Below are positions 8,260 through 16,642 of a stretch of 21,010 bases of DNA, piece after piece. A model generated the notes under the pieces. That model was given only the letters and a program-made list of their open reading frames with translations, had not been told where the DNA came from and did not search any database. The stretch spans positions 1-21,010 of the forward strand of contig JBJMSU010000116.1 of assembly GCA_045801465.1 (NCBI GenBank), written 5' to 3'. The DNA comes from DATFWC01 sp045801465. Lineage in GTDB: Bacteria > Pseudomonadota > Alphaproteobacteria > Rhizobiales > Xanthobacteraceae. Position 1 is the first letter of the stretch. Each line of letters begins with the position of its first letter. The position numbers and the translations under genes were made by a program.

Positions 8260-9183
8260 GTGCAAATCTATCTTCCGATCGCAGAAATGTCCGTCAACGT
8301 GTTCCTCATCTTCATCATGGGGCTTGCGGTCGGATTCATCTCGGGCATGTTCGGCATCGGCGGCGGCTTTCTGATGACGCCGCTTCTCATCTTCATCGGC
8401 ATCTCGCCCGGCGTCGCGGTCGCCAGCGTCACAACGCACATCGCGGCCTCCTCGTTCACCGGCGCGATCACCTACTGGCGCCGGCGGGCGCTCGATCCCG
8501 CGCTCGCGCTGATGTTGCTGGTGGGCGGCATCATCGGGACTGCGGCCGGCGTCTGGCTGTTCTCGCTGCTGCGCGCCATCGGCCAGCTCGATCTCACCAT
8601 CGGCCTCTCCTATCTGGTTCTCCTCGGCACGGTCGGCTCGCTCATGGTGGGCGAGAGCGCGCAGGCGATCATCCGTGCCCGACGCGGGCGGCCGGCGGAA
8701 ATCCGCCGCGGCGGCAGCCATACCTGGATTCACGGCCTGCCGTTCAAGCTGCGGTTCAAGCAGTCCAAGATCTACGTGTCCACCATTCCGGTGTGGGGCA
8801 TCGGATTCTTCATCGGCTTCATCGGCGCCATCATGGGGATCGGCGGCGGATTCCTGCTGGTGCCGATGCTGATCTACGTCCTGCGCGTGCCTACCAATGT
8901 GGTCATCGGCACCTCCATGGTGCTGACCCTCGTGACCATGGCTTTCGCCACCATCATGCATGCGGCGACCAACCACCTCGTCGACATGGTACTGGCGCTG
9001 ATCCTGATGGTCGGCGGCGTGACCGGCGCCCAGTTCGGCGCGCGGGCCGGACAGAAAATCCGCAGCGAGCAGCTGCGGCTCCTGCTCGGCCTGCTGGTGC
9101 TGGCGGTGGGATTGCGGTTCGCCTTCGGCCTGGTGCTGCCGCCGGAAGAGCTGTACATGGTGCGCGGACAGGGGGCGACATGA
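8260..9183 (+). CDS. TauE/SafE (TSUP) family membrane permease
   Basis: A 307-residue polytopic inner-membrane protein of the TauE/SafE family, whose members move sulfite, sulfoacetate or other small organosulfur anions. The family's two inverted repeats each carry a glycine-rich motif: GMFGIGGGFLMTPLLIF near residue 30 and GAIMGIGGGFLLVPMLIY near residue 190. Seven to eight hydrophobic segments are visible. The GTG at 8260 is preferred to the ATG at 8287 because MQIYLPIAEMSVN matches the N-terminus I recall for close family members, and GGTGGA lies 9 nt upstream. The stop overlaps the next gene's start (ATGA, 9180-9183), so the two are co-translated. The substrate cannot be deduced. Confidence 0.92.
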   Translation: MQIYLPIAEMSVNVFLIFIMGLAVGFISGMFGIGGGFLMTPLLIFIGISPGVAVASVTTHIAASSFTGAITYWRRRALDPALALMLLVGGIIGTAAGVWLFSLLRAIGQLDLTIGLSYLVLLGTVGSLMVGESAQAIIRARRGRPAEIRRGGSHTWIHGLPFKLRFKQSKIYVSTIPVWGIGFFIGFIGAIMGIGGGFLLVPMLIYVLRVPTNVVIGTSMVLTLVTMAFATIMHAATNHLVDMVLALILMVGGVTGAQFGARAGQKIRSEQLRLLLGLLVLAVGLRFAFGLVLPPEELYMVRGQGAT

Positions 9184-9962
9184 TGCGGTGGCGCCGCGCG
9201 ACCTCCGCTGCGCTCGTCGCGCTCGGATTATCCGCCGTGCCGGCGAGCGGCGAGCGGCTCGTCACCTCGCTGTCCAACTATCGCGTGTCCATTGCGTCGA
9301 ACTTCACGGGCGCCGACCTGGTTCTGTTCGGCACGGTCGACCGCGACGCCCGCACGGTCACGCGCCGCGGCGGCTATGACATCATGGTGACGGTGATCGG
9401 GCCGCGTCAGACCGTGGTGACGTGGCGCAAGGAGCGCATTGTCGGCATCTGGGTGAACGCCGAGTCCCGCACCTTCGTCGACGCGCCGAGCTATCTTGCC
9501 GTGCTGGCGAACCGGCCGGCCGACGCAATCGCCGGTCCCGAGCTGCGACGCCGGCTGCAGATCGGGCTCAACGATATCCTGCTTCCGCAGGACATCTCCG
9601 GCGACGTCGCCGACGTGGTGCGCGACGATCCGTTTCGCATGGCTTTCGTGCGGCTCCGCACCGAGCAGGGGCTCTATATGGAGCGAACGAATGCCGTCAC
9701 GTTCCTGACCGCGACGTTGTTCCGCACCGCGATTCCCCTGCCGGCGGACGCGCCGATCGGCACCTACCAGGTCGACGTCAAGCTCCTTGCCGATGGAGCG
9801 CTGATCGCGCGCGAACAATCGGCGTTCGAGCTGTACAAGGCGGGCTTCGAGCAGGTCGTGGCCAATGCGGCGCGAAATCACGGTTTGCTGTATGGGCTGA
9901 GCACGTCCATGCTGGCGATCTTCATCGGCTGGCTCGCCTCCGTGGTGTTTCGCCGGGATTGA
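9180..9962 (+). CDS. TIGR02186 / Alph_Pro_TM family membrane-anchored protein
   Basis: A 260-residue protein with an N-terminal signal peptide (basic MMRWRR, hydrophobic core, cleavage probably after PASG near residue 24), a periplasmic domain of about 200 residues, and one C-terminal membrane span (YGLSTSMLAIFIGWLASVVF) ending in the basic tail RRD. It matches the alphaproteobacterial family known as TIGR02186 or putative transmembrane protein Alph_Pro_TM, whose function is not established. The start is fixed by the ATGA overlap with the upstream permease gene. That overlap, and recurrence of this pair in other Alphaproteobacteria as I recall it, suggest the protein is a partner of the transporter, for example a periplasmic accessory subunit (inference). 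The same frame is open upstream, but only inside the permease gene. Confidence 0.88.
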   Translation: MMRWRRATSAALVALGLSAVPASGERLVTSLSNYRVSIASNFTGADLVLFGTVDRDARTVTRRGGYDIMVTVIGPRQTVVTWRKERIVGIWVNAESRTFVDAPSYLAVLANRPADAIAGPELRRRLQIGLNDILLPQDISGDVADVVRDDPFRMAFVRLRTEQGLYMERTNAVTFLTATLFRTAIPLPADAPIGTYQVDVKLLADGALIAREQSAFELYKAGFEQVVANAARNHGLLYGLSTSMLAIFIGWLASVVFRRD

Positions 9963-10048
9963 TGCGCGCGGCGGCCAGTCCGGCATCGGAGCTTCGCACA
10001 ATATGCTGGCGAGCTTTTCGTCCGCCGCACCATTGCCGATGAGACCTT

Positions 10049-11254
10049 CTATTTCGGGTAGGCCTCCGCCAAGTCCTGGGCCCCCTGCAGCTTGACCTCG
10101 CGATCCATCTTGGCGTCGATGGCGGCAAGCAGTTTCGCCACCACGTTGTTGCGGATCGCGACGGGGTTGCGCTCGTAGCCCGACCTTTGGAAGAAATTCG
10201 ACGTCGGCACCTGTTCGCGCATCGCGGCGGGCATTAAGATCATATCCAGCCCGTTCGCATCGCCCGTCAGATTCATCATCTCCAGCTCGGCCGCAGTCAG
10301 CGGCCGCACGATACCCCTGCGCTTTGCGAACGCCACGGAATCGAGGAGCTTCTGCGTCTGCAGCAGCGGGCCGACATCGATGTCGAGCAGCACGGCGTGG
10401 ATGCCGAGACCTTTCGGCGTATTCGCGAGCCGCTCATGCTCGCTCCAGGAATCGGCGACGGTCCGCGTAAACGCGATCATCGTCCGCACGATGGCGATCT
10501 TGTTCTCCAGCGTCTCCTTCGCGGCTCCGGTCAGCTGCGCCGCATTCATCCTCAATGCCTTGACGAATCGATCTCCTTTCTCCGCCATCAACTCGATGCT
10601 GTTGGCGGTCAAGAGCTGATTGTAGCCAAGCGCAGTGCTGATCGCGCGCGCGTTGGGGCGGGAATATTCCAGTCCCGCCTGCACGTCGTACCTGCCGTTG
10701 CCGCCAGCCTCGAATGCATAGATGCGAACGATCTGCTCGCTGGTGAGACCGGCCGCGGCAGCCACCTGCGCGTAAGCACGCTTGTAGGCGAGTTCGCTGG
10801 TGGGCTGCTGCGGCACGAATTGGAAGTGCTCGGCTGCGGCTTGCAGGAAATCGGCGACGGTCGGGACGGCCTTGGTGGGAGCAGGTTCCTCTATGGGAGC
10901 GGACGGATCGACCGGCTTGCGCGGCCCGGAATAGACCGGCGGCTGCGACAACACGTAGTCTTCGAGCGCGATTTCCTGGTCGCGACGCTTGCTGTTGCGC
11001 ACGCGCCGCTTCTCCGCAATCGCTGTCCAGTAGGCGGTCGCAGCCTCTGCAAACGCCGCTCGCGCGCGCGTGTATTCCTCGAGCTGACGGCGGTAGACGG
11101 CCATCCTGGCATCAAGGTCGTCTGGGGTGATGGCTTGCGCGATTTGCTTTGCCGACAGGGGTTCGGCAGTGCACGGGCCGCATGCCCACAGCACCACCGC
11201 GGCGGCAAGATAGCACGCGCGACCCAGGATTCGTTTGCGATGCACGTCGTGCAT
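10049..11254 (-). CDS. Secreted protein of unknown function, possible lysozyme-like fold
   Basis: A 401-residue protein that I do not recognise as a named family. Residues 1-30 form a signal peptide (MHDVHRKRILGRACYLAAAV, then CTA before EPL as a likely signal peptidase I site; the Cys at 25 or 28 could also suggest a lipoprotein, but the lipobox is poor). Residues about 45-100 are helical and charged, 101-130 Pro-rich. The segment around 178-215 reads RIYAFEAGGNGRYDVQAG and then ISTALGYNQLL, resembling the Glu-x-GG and G-x-x-Q pattern of lytic transglycosylases, with Glu182 in the catalytic place. This is a resemblance only. It starts 8 bp after the pdeM stop on the same strand, so it may be co-transcribed with the repair genes. 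The ATG at 11254 is chosen because the signal peptide follows it directly. Confidence 0.8.
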   Translation of the reverse strand: MHDVHRKRILGRACYLAAAVVLWACGPCTAEPLSAKQIAQAITPDDLDARMAVYRRQLEEYTRARAAFAEAATAYWTAIAEKRRVRNSKRRDQEIALEDYVLSQPPVYSGPRKPVDPSAPIEEPAPTKAVPTVADFLQAAAEHFQFVPQQPTSELAYKRAYAQVAAAAGLTSEQIVRIYAFEAGGNGRYDVQAGLEYSRPNARAISTALGYNQLLTANSIELMAEKGDRFVKALRMNAAQLTGAAKETLENKIAIVRTMIAFTRTVADSWSEHERLANTPKGLGIHAVLLDIDVGPLLQTQKLLDSVAFAKRRGIVRPLTAAELEMMNLTGDANGLDMILMPAAMREQVPTSNFFQRSGYERNPVAIRNNVVAKLLAAIDAKMDREVKLQGAQDLAEAYPK

Positions 11255-11262
11255 GCTCTTGC

Positions 11263-11973
11263 CTATTCCGCCAAATGCCGTCCGGCGATGGCATAGACCC
11301 GGCGTTCTCCTAGCAGATGCGCGATAAAGCTCACGCCAAACAGCCCGGCGAAGACGTCTTGCCGCACGTTGAGCCCGCCCGCGTAGGCGCCGAAGGCGGG
11401 CATCACCAGGCGCCGTCCATCGCTGACGAAACAACGGCGGCTGAGGCTCGCCCCGCGCACATGGATGCGCGCCATCGGGTGCAGATGGCCGGCGATCTCG
11501 GCTTCGGCCTCTCGCGGCGTCGGCTCATGGCGGAAATTCAAGGGCCCCACCGCCAGCAGCGTCGCAAAGGATCCGCCGACGCCATCCGCCGGACGCGGAT
11601 CGTGATTGCCGGCGATCCACAGCCAGTCGCGACCGCATTGCAGCGCCGCGAGGGCGCGGCGGTCATCCGCGGCAACGCGCGCCGGACCGGCTCCGTCATG
11701 GAAGCTGTCGCCGAGCGCAATCACCAGGCGCGGTGCGTAGCGGGCGATCAGCTGCGCCAACCGGGCGAGCGTCGCCGCCGTGTCGTAGGGCGGAAGCAGC
11801 ACGCCGCGCGCCGCGAAGCTCGAGCCCTTTTCCAGGTGCAGGTCGGCGACGACGAGCGCGCGTTCTTCCGGCCAGTAGAGCGCGCCGGCGGGATCGAGGA
11901 CGAGCGCCACGCCGGCGACCGCGACGTCCCCTTCGGCGTCGTGTTCAACCCAGCTCCTGGCTCGTCGGCTCAC
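11263..11973 (-). CDS. pdeM: Ligase-associated DNA damage response endonuclease PdeM
   Basis: A 236-residue calcineurin-like metallophosphoesterase. All metal-binding motifs are present in order: DLHLEKG (D44, H46), LGDSFHD (D89), GNHD (122-125) and GHLHP (162-166). The family member from Pseudomonas putida is a manganese-dependent single-strand DNA endonuclease encoded with an Lhr helicase, an exonuclease and a ligase, which is the context here. The start is a GTG at 11973, with GCGAGG 6 nt upstream; it lies inside the 3' end of the helicase gene (29-bp overlap), so translation is probably coupled. There is no in-frame ATG near it. Together with the helicase it forms the minus-strand half of the repair cluster. 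Confidence 0.93.
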   Translation of the reverse strand: MSRRARSWVEHDAEGDVAVAGVALVLDPAGALYWPEERALVVADLHLEKGSSFAARGVLLPPYDTAATLARLAQLIARYAPRLVIALGDSFHDGAGPARVAADDRRALAALQCGRDWLWIAGNHDPRPADGVGGSFATLLAVGPLNFRHEPTPREAEAEIAGHLHPMARIHVRGASLSRRCFVSDGRRLVMPAFGAYAGGLNVRQDVFAGLFGVSFIAHLLGERRVYAIAGRHLAE

Positions 11974-14530
11974 CCCATGCCTCGCTAACCAGTTCCTCCG
12001 CCGCTTCGCGCAGCAGTTCGTCCGCCGCCTCGCCGTAAACCGCCTCGCGCCCGATCTCCAGCATCACCGGGATCGCCAGCGGCGAGACGCGGTCCAGGTC
12101 TTTATGGATGATTCGCCCCTTGATGCGCGAGAGCGCCTCGCCCAGGCGACGGATATCGAGGAGACCGGTGGCGGCATCGGCGCGCGCGGCGCGCAGCAGG
12201 AGGTGGTCGGGCTGGTGCCGCCTGAGCACGTCGTAGACGAGGTCGGTGGAGATGGTGAGCTGGCGGCGCGACTTCTCCTCGCCGAGGGCGCGCCGCTCGA
12301 TCAGGCCGGCGATGATCGCACAGGCGCGAAAGGTGCGCTTCATCAGCGCCGATTCGGCAAGCCACGCTTCGAGGTCGTCGCCCAGCATGTCTTCGTCGAA
12401 TAAACTGGAAAGCGAGAGCTCGCCGCGCGCGATCGCCCGGCCCATATCGCCGAGCGCCCAGACGGCGAGGGCGTATTCGCTGGCGACGAAGCCGAGCGGC
12501 CGCAGGCGCGCGCGCTCGAGCCGGCGGGTGAGCAGCATGCCGAGCGTCTGGTGCGCAAGCCGCCCCTCGAACGGATAGCAGACGAGGTAATGCCGGCTCT
12601 CGCGCGGAAAGGTCTCGACCAGGAGCTCGCCGGCTGCCGGCAGCTGCGAACGCCATTGCTGGATGCCGAGCCACTCGCGCACCGCGTCGGGAAGGCCACC
12701 CCACGCCTGCGGATCGGACAGGAGCCGCCGCACCCGCCCCGCCAGATAGGTCGAGAGCGGGAACTTGCCGCCCTCGTAGGCCGGCACCTTGGGATCGGCC
12801 GCGCTGGTGCGCGAGACATAGACCTCGTCCTCGACCAGCGCCTCGTATTTGAGGATCTCGCCGCCGAAGACGAACGTGTCGCCCGGCACCATGGTTTCGA
12901 CGAAGTATTCCTCGACCTCGCCGAGCAGCTTGCCGCCGCGCCCGATCACGCCGGCGTAGCCTTGCCGGCTTGCCCGCGAGGTCACGAGCCGCACCTTGAT
13001 CATGTCGGACTCGACGATGGTGCCGACGTTGAGGCGATAGCGCTGCGCCACGCGCGCGTGGGTGATGCGCCAGCGCCCGTCAGGCCCGAGACGGATCTTG
13101 GCGAACCGCTCGTAGCTCTTGAGCGCGTAGCCGCCGGTGGCGACGAAATCAACGACGGCGTCGAAGTCGGCGCGGGTCAACGCCGCGTACGGCGCGGCGC
13201 TTCTCACTTCGGCGTAGAGATCGTCGGCCTGGAACGGCTCCCCGCAGGCGCAGCCGAGCACGTGCTGGGCCAGCACGTCGAGGGCGCCGGTCCGCAGGGG
13301 TGGCGTATCCTGCGCGTTGGCCGCGACGGCATCGATGGCGGCGCTGCATTCCAGCACCTCGAAACGGTTCGCCGGAACGAGAATGCCGCGTGAAGGTTCC
13401 TCCAGCCGGTGGTTGGCGCGGCCGATGCGCTGGATAAGGCGGCTCGCGCCCTTGGGCGCGCCGACATTGATGACGAGATCGATGTCGCCCCAGTCGACGC
13501 CAAGGTCGAGCGAGGAGGTGCATACGACGGCAGCGAGACGCCCCTCCGCCATGGCGGCTTCGACCTTGCGGCGCTGCGCGACGTCGAGCGAGCCATGGTG
13601 GAGCGCGATCGCCAGATTGGCGTCGTTCATGCGCCACAGCTCGTGAAAAATCATCTCCGCCTGGCTGCGCGTGTTGACGAACACCAGCGTGGTGCCGTGC
13701 TCGCCGATGAGCCGGTAGATGCTCGCCAAGGCATGACGCGCCGAGTGGCCGGCCCAGGGCAGATCCTCGCCCGGCTCGAGCATGGTCACCTGCGGCGCCG
13801 CGCCGCCTGCGGCGACGAGGAGGTCGGCGCGTGCCTCGCCGTTGGCCGGCTGCGGCACCAGGAAGCGGCTCAGCTCGTCGGGATCGGCCACCGTCGCCGA
13901 GAGCCCGATGGTGGCAAGGCCCGGCGCGACACGGAACAGTCGCGCCAGACCGAGCGACAGGAGATCGCCGCGTTTCGACGTGACCATCGCATGCAGCTCG
14001 TCCAGCACGACCCGTTTGAGCGTGCCGAACAGGAGCGCGCCGTCGGCCGACGCCAGCAGGAGCGCCAGCTGTTCCGGCGTGGTCAAAAGAATATCGGGCG
14101 GATCGCGACGCTGGCGCTGGCGTTTCGATGCCGGCGTGTCGCCCGTGCGCGTCTCGACGCGGATGGGGAGCGCCATCTCGGCGACCGGACGCTCGAGATT
14201 GCGCGCGATGTCGACCGCGAGCGCCTTAAGCGGCGAGATATAGAGCGTGTGCAGCCCGCCGGTGCGGCGGAGATCGCGTCCAGCCGACATCAGCCGCGCG
14301 CGGGGCGACTGCGCCGGTGCGCCGCGCTCGCTCAGCTCCACGAGCGTCGGCAGGAATCCGGCGAGCGTCTTGCCGCCGCCGGTGGGCGCGATCAGCAGCA
14401 CCGAGCGGCCGGCCCGCGCCTTGTCGATCAGCGCGAGCTGATGCGCGCGCGGAGTCCATCCGCGCTGCGCAAACCAGCGCAGAAAGATGTCCGGCAGAAG
14501 GGGCGTTTCGACTCGATCGCTGACCGACAT
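11945..14530 (-). CDS. Ligase-associated DEXH-box DNA helicase (Lhr family)
   Basis: Superfamily 2 helicase of 861 residues with the Lhr core layout: RecA-like domains 1 and 2, a winged-helix domain and the Lhr-specific C-terminal domain. Motifs seen are Walker A APTGGGKT (K54), DELH (177-180), SAT (211-213) and the motif V/VI region from LDLGVDWG to QRIGRANHR (341-375). Lhr proteins are ATP-driven 3'-to-5' single-strand DNA translocases that unwind DNA or RNA:DNA hybrids. Its length is that of the ligase-associated form, not the roughly 1500-residue full-length Lhr. The ATG at 14530 is preferred to a GTG at 14539, although neither has a strong ribosome site. It lies 41 bp behind the methyltransferase gene and overlaps pdeM by 29 bp, so all three probably form one transcript. 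Confidence 0.95.
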   Translation of the reverse strand: MSVSDRVETPLLPDIFLRWFAQRGWTPRAHQLALIDKARAGRSVLLIAPTGGGKTLAGFLPTLVELSERGAPAQSPRARLMSAGRDLRRTGGLHTLYISPLKALAVDIARNLERPVAEMALPIRVETRTGDTPASKRQRQRRDPPDILLTTPEQLALLLASADGALLFGTLKRVVLDELHAMVTSKRGDLLSLGLARLFRVAPGLATIGLSATVADPDELSRFLVPQPANGEARADLLVAAGGAAPQVTMLEPGEDLPWAGHSARHALASIYRLIGEHGTTLVFVNTRSQAEMIFHELWRMNDANLAIALHHGSLDVAQRRKVEAAMAEGRLAAVVCTSSLDLGVDWGDIDLVINVGAPKGASRLIQRIGRANHRLEEPSRGILVPANRFEVLECSAAIDAVAANAQDTPPLRTGALDVLAQHVLGCACGEPFQADDLYAEVRSAAPYAALTRADFDAVVDFVATGGYALKSYERFAKIRLGPDGRWRITHARVAQRYRLNVGTIVESDMIKVRLVTSRASRQGYAGVIGRGGKLLGEVEEYFVETMVPGDTFVFGGEILKYEALVEDEVYVSRTSAADPKVPAYEGGKFPLSTYLAGRVRRLLSDPQAWGGLPDAVREWLGIQQWRSQLPAAGELLVETFPRESRHYLVCYPFEGRLAHQTLGMLLTRRLERARLRPLGFVASEYALAVWALGDMGRAIARGELSLSSLFDEDMLGDDLEAWLAESALMKRTFRACAIIAGLIERRALGEEKSRRQLTISTDLVYDVLRRHQPDHLLLRAARADAATGLLDIRRLGEALSRIKGRIIHKDLDRVSPLAIPVMLEIGREAVYGEAADELLREAAEELVSEAWGEPTSQELG

Positions 14531-14571
14531 GCCCCACACGTAGCTTCGGCAGGCGCCGAGGTCGAGCAGAG

Positions 14572-15504
14572 CTAGCGGCGCGCCACGGCAAGAAGTCCGG
14601 ACACGGGAACGCCTTTCTCGCTGCGCGTGGCGGCCGCCTCGAGCGCCAGCACGCGCAGGCCGGCACTGCCGAGCGCAGCGCGCACGTGATCGTCGGAATG
14701 GGCGTAGCGCAGCGTCTCACTCAAGCGCACGCCCGCGCCGTCGTGGGTCTCGACCGTAAACGCAAACAGGCCGCCAGGCGCCAGGACGCTTGCGGTGGCG
14801 GCGGCGATCGGCGAGAGGTCGCCACAATAGACGAACACGTCGGCCGCCAGGACGAGGTGGTAAGCGGCCCGGTTCGCCGCCTCGCCGCGCAGAAACGCGC
14901 CGATCTCGTCGACGACCAGCCGATCGTAGAGGCCTTTGGCGCGCGCCAGCTCGATCATCGCCGGCGACAGGTCGACCCCGACCAGCCAATCCACGCAAGC
15001 GCGGAAGGCCGCACCAGAGAGGCCGCTGCCGCAACCGAGATCCAGCATGGTGCCAAAGCGCATGCCCTCCCCGGCCGCCGCCCGCACTGCCTCGAGCAGC
15101 AGCTCCGGCCCGCGGTACTCCAGCCTCTCCCGCATGGCGACGTCGAAGTCGGGTGCGTGCTGGTCGAACAGGCGGCGCACGTAGACGGCGGTCATCTCCG
15201 GCGTCGCCGGACCGGCGCCGAGGCGGGCGAGATGCAGCCGCGCGCCGTGGTAGTCGTCCGGGTCCGCATCGCGCGCCGCCGTGAACGCCGCGACGGCGCC
15301 GGCGCGGTCGCCCAGGGTGTCGCGGATGGCGCCGAGCGCAAACCAGGCGGTGGCGAAGGCGGGCGCCATTTCCACCGTCTGCGCCAGGATGTCGGCGGCC
15401 CCGGCGAGGTCGCCGCGCCGGGCGTGGTCGATCGCCCATTTGTAGCGCCGGTCGGCGATGAGGTCGCCGGAGGAGACGAACAGCGGCGCAGAGGTCGTCA
15501 CCAT
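14572..15504 (-). CDS. TPR-containing class I SAM-dependent methyltransferase
   Basis: A 310-residue protein. Residues about 20-95 hold two TPR-like helical repeats (AADILAQTVEMAPAFATAWF and the DRAGAVAAFTAARDADPDDY stretch). Residues about 130-310 are a Rossmann methyltransferase domain with motif I LDLGCGSGLSG (154-164), the following acidic residue in VGVDLS, and motif IV-like LVLAADVFVYCG. The methyl acceptor is unknown; similar proteins are annotated only as SAM-dependent methyltransferases. It is the first gene of the minus-strand arm of the repair cluster, 41 bp before the helicase. The ATG at 15504 shares the palindrome CATG with the exonuclease start on the other strand. No ribosome site precedes it, so leaderless translation or the TTG at 15513 is possible. 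Confidence 0.9.
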   Translation of the reverse strand: MVTTSAPLFVSSGDLIADRRYKWAIDHARRGDLAGAADILAQTVEMAPAFATAWFALGAIRDTLGDRAGAVAAFTAARDADPDDYHGARLHLARLGAGPATPEMTAVYVRRLFDQHAPDFDVAMRERLEYRGPELLLEAVRAAAGEGMRFGTMLDLGCGSGLSGAAFRACVDWLVGVDLSPAMIELARAKGLYDRLVVDEIGAFLRGEAANRAAYHLVLAADVFVYCGDLSPIAAATASVLAPGGLFAFTVETHDGAGVRLSETLRYAHSDDHVRAALGSAGLRVLALEAAATRSEKGVPVSGLLAVARR

Positions 15505-16642
15505 GCGGAGCAATGACTATGTAAGTGCGATGCGCGGCGAAGATGTGCTCGTTTCCACGCCGGCCGGATTGTGTTGCCCGGCGGGCGGTTTCTACATCGA
15601 TCCGGTGCGCCCGGTCGACAAGGCGCTGATCACCCACGGCCATTCCGACCATGCGCGGGCCGGGCACGGCGCCGTGCTGGCCACGCCGGAGACGCTCGAC
15701 CTGATGCGGCTGCGCTGCGGTGACGACTGCGCCGGCACCATGCAGGCCGCCCGCTATGGCGAGACGATCGCGATCGACGGGGTGACGGTGAGCTTTCATC
15801 CCGCCGGCCATGTGCTCGGCTCGGCGCAGATCCGTGTCGAGCGCGACGGCATGCGTGTCGTCGCCTCCGGCGACTACAAGGATGTGGCCGATCCGACCTG
15901 CGCGCCGTTCGAGCTCCTGGCCTGCGATGTCTTCATCACGGAGGCGACCTTCGGGCTGCCGGTGTTCCGCCATGGCGACCCCGCCGCCGAGACCGCCAAG
16001 CTGTTGCAATCGGTGGCCCTGTTTCCCGAGCGCGCGCATCTCGTCGGCGTCTATGCGCTGGGCAAGGCGCAGCGCGTCATCGCGCTGATCCGGCAGGCCG
16101 GCTATGACAAGCCGATCTACCTGCATGGCGCGCTGGAAAATCTCACCCGCTATTACGTGGCGCGCGGCATCGAGCTCGGCGAGCTGCGCCTGGCGCGCAA
16201 CGCCGGCAAGGCGGAGCTCGCCGGCGCCATTGCACTCTGTCCGCCGGGCGCGCTCAAGGAATTGTGGTCGCGCCGTTTTCCCGATCCGGTCACCTCCTTT
16301 GCGTCGGGCTGGATGCGCGTGCGCGCCCGCGCGCGCCAGCATCAGATCGACCTGCCGCTGGTGATCTCCGATCATGCCGACTGGGACGGCCTTACCGCGA
16401 CGATCGCGGCGACCGGCGCCGGCGAGATCTGGGTGACGCACGGCGAAGAGGACGCGCTGGTGCACTGGTGCATGACGTCCGGCCGCAGGGCGCGTCCGCT
16501 GCGGATCGTCGGCTACGGCGAGGAGGAAGCCGACGTCGACGCGGGGTCGGAGCCCGCGAGCTCAGAGACCGGAACCATCGATTCAGGCGGGTCGGTACCA
16601 AATGGCTCTGACCGGAACGGCAACGGCGAAACTCTGCCATGA
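15503..16642 (+). CDS. Ligase-associated DNA exonuclease, MBL/beta-CASP fold
   Basis: A 379-residue metallo-beta-lactamase-fold nuclease of the SNM1/CPSF-like type. Metal ligands appear as HGHSDH (45-50), PAGHVLGSAQI, SGDYKD and ISDHADWDGL near the C-terminal third, with a beta-CASP region between. The family is named ligase-associated DNA damage response exonuclease and occurs with Lhr, PdeM and an ATP-dependent ligase. The start at 15503 has AGAGG 8 nt upstream; the ATG at 15530 would also give the conserved N-terminus (EDVLVSTPAGL) and cannot be excluded. The final 35 or so residues are a Ser/Gly/Asn-rich tail outside the fold. Its stop overlaps the ligase start (ATGA, 16639-16642), so the two are translated together. 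Confidence 0.93.
   Translation: MRSNDYVSAMRGEDVLVSTPAGLCCPAGGFYIDPVRPVDKALITHGHSDHARAGHGAVLATPETLDLMRLRCGDDCAGTMQAARYGETIAIDGVTVSFHPAGHVLGSAQIRVERDGMRVVASGDYKDVADPTCAPFELLACDVFITEATFGLPVFRHGDPAAETAKLLQSVALFPERAHLVGVYALGKAQRVIALIRQAGYDKPIYLHGALENLTRYYVARGIELGELRLARNAGKAELAGAIALCPPGALKELWSRRFPDPVTSFASGWMRVRARARQHQIDLPLVISDHADWDGLTATIAATGAGEIWVTHGEEDALVHWCMTSGRRARPLRIVGYGEEEADVDAGSEPASSETGTIDSGGSVPNGSDRNGNGETLP

Noticed and set aside
8205..9962. A fused 585-codon protein starting inside the permease gene
   Set aside because: The frame is open by chance across the permease. The real gene begins at 9180 with a signal peptide and an ATGA overlap.
9963..10048. Possible bidirectional terminator in the convergent gap
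   Set aside because: Only distant short complementarities (GCGGCGG/CCGCCGC and CATCGG/CCGATG) with long loops and no U-runs were seen.
13409..14575. Plus-strand open frame of 388 codons within the helicase region
   Set aside because: Antisense to the Walker A and DELH motifs of the Lhr-type helicase; no recognisable product.
14717..16465. Minus-strand open frame of 582 codons across methyltransferase and exonuclease
   Set aside because: It runs out of frame through both real genes and encodes low-complexity Arg/Ala-rich sequence; both real genes have clear motifs.
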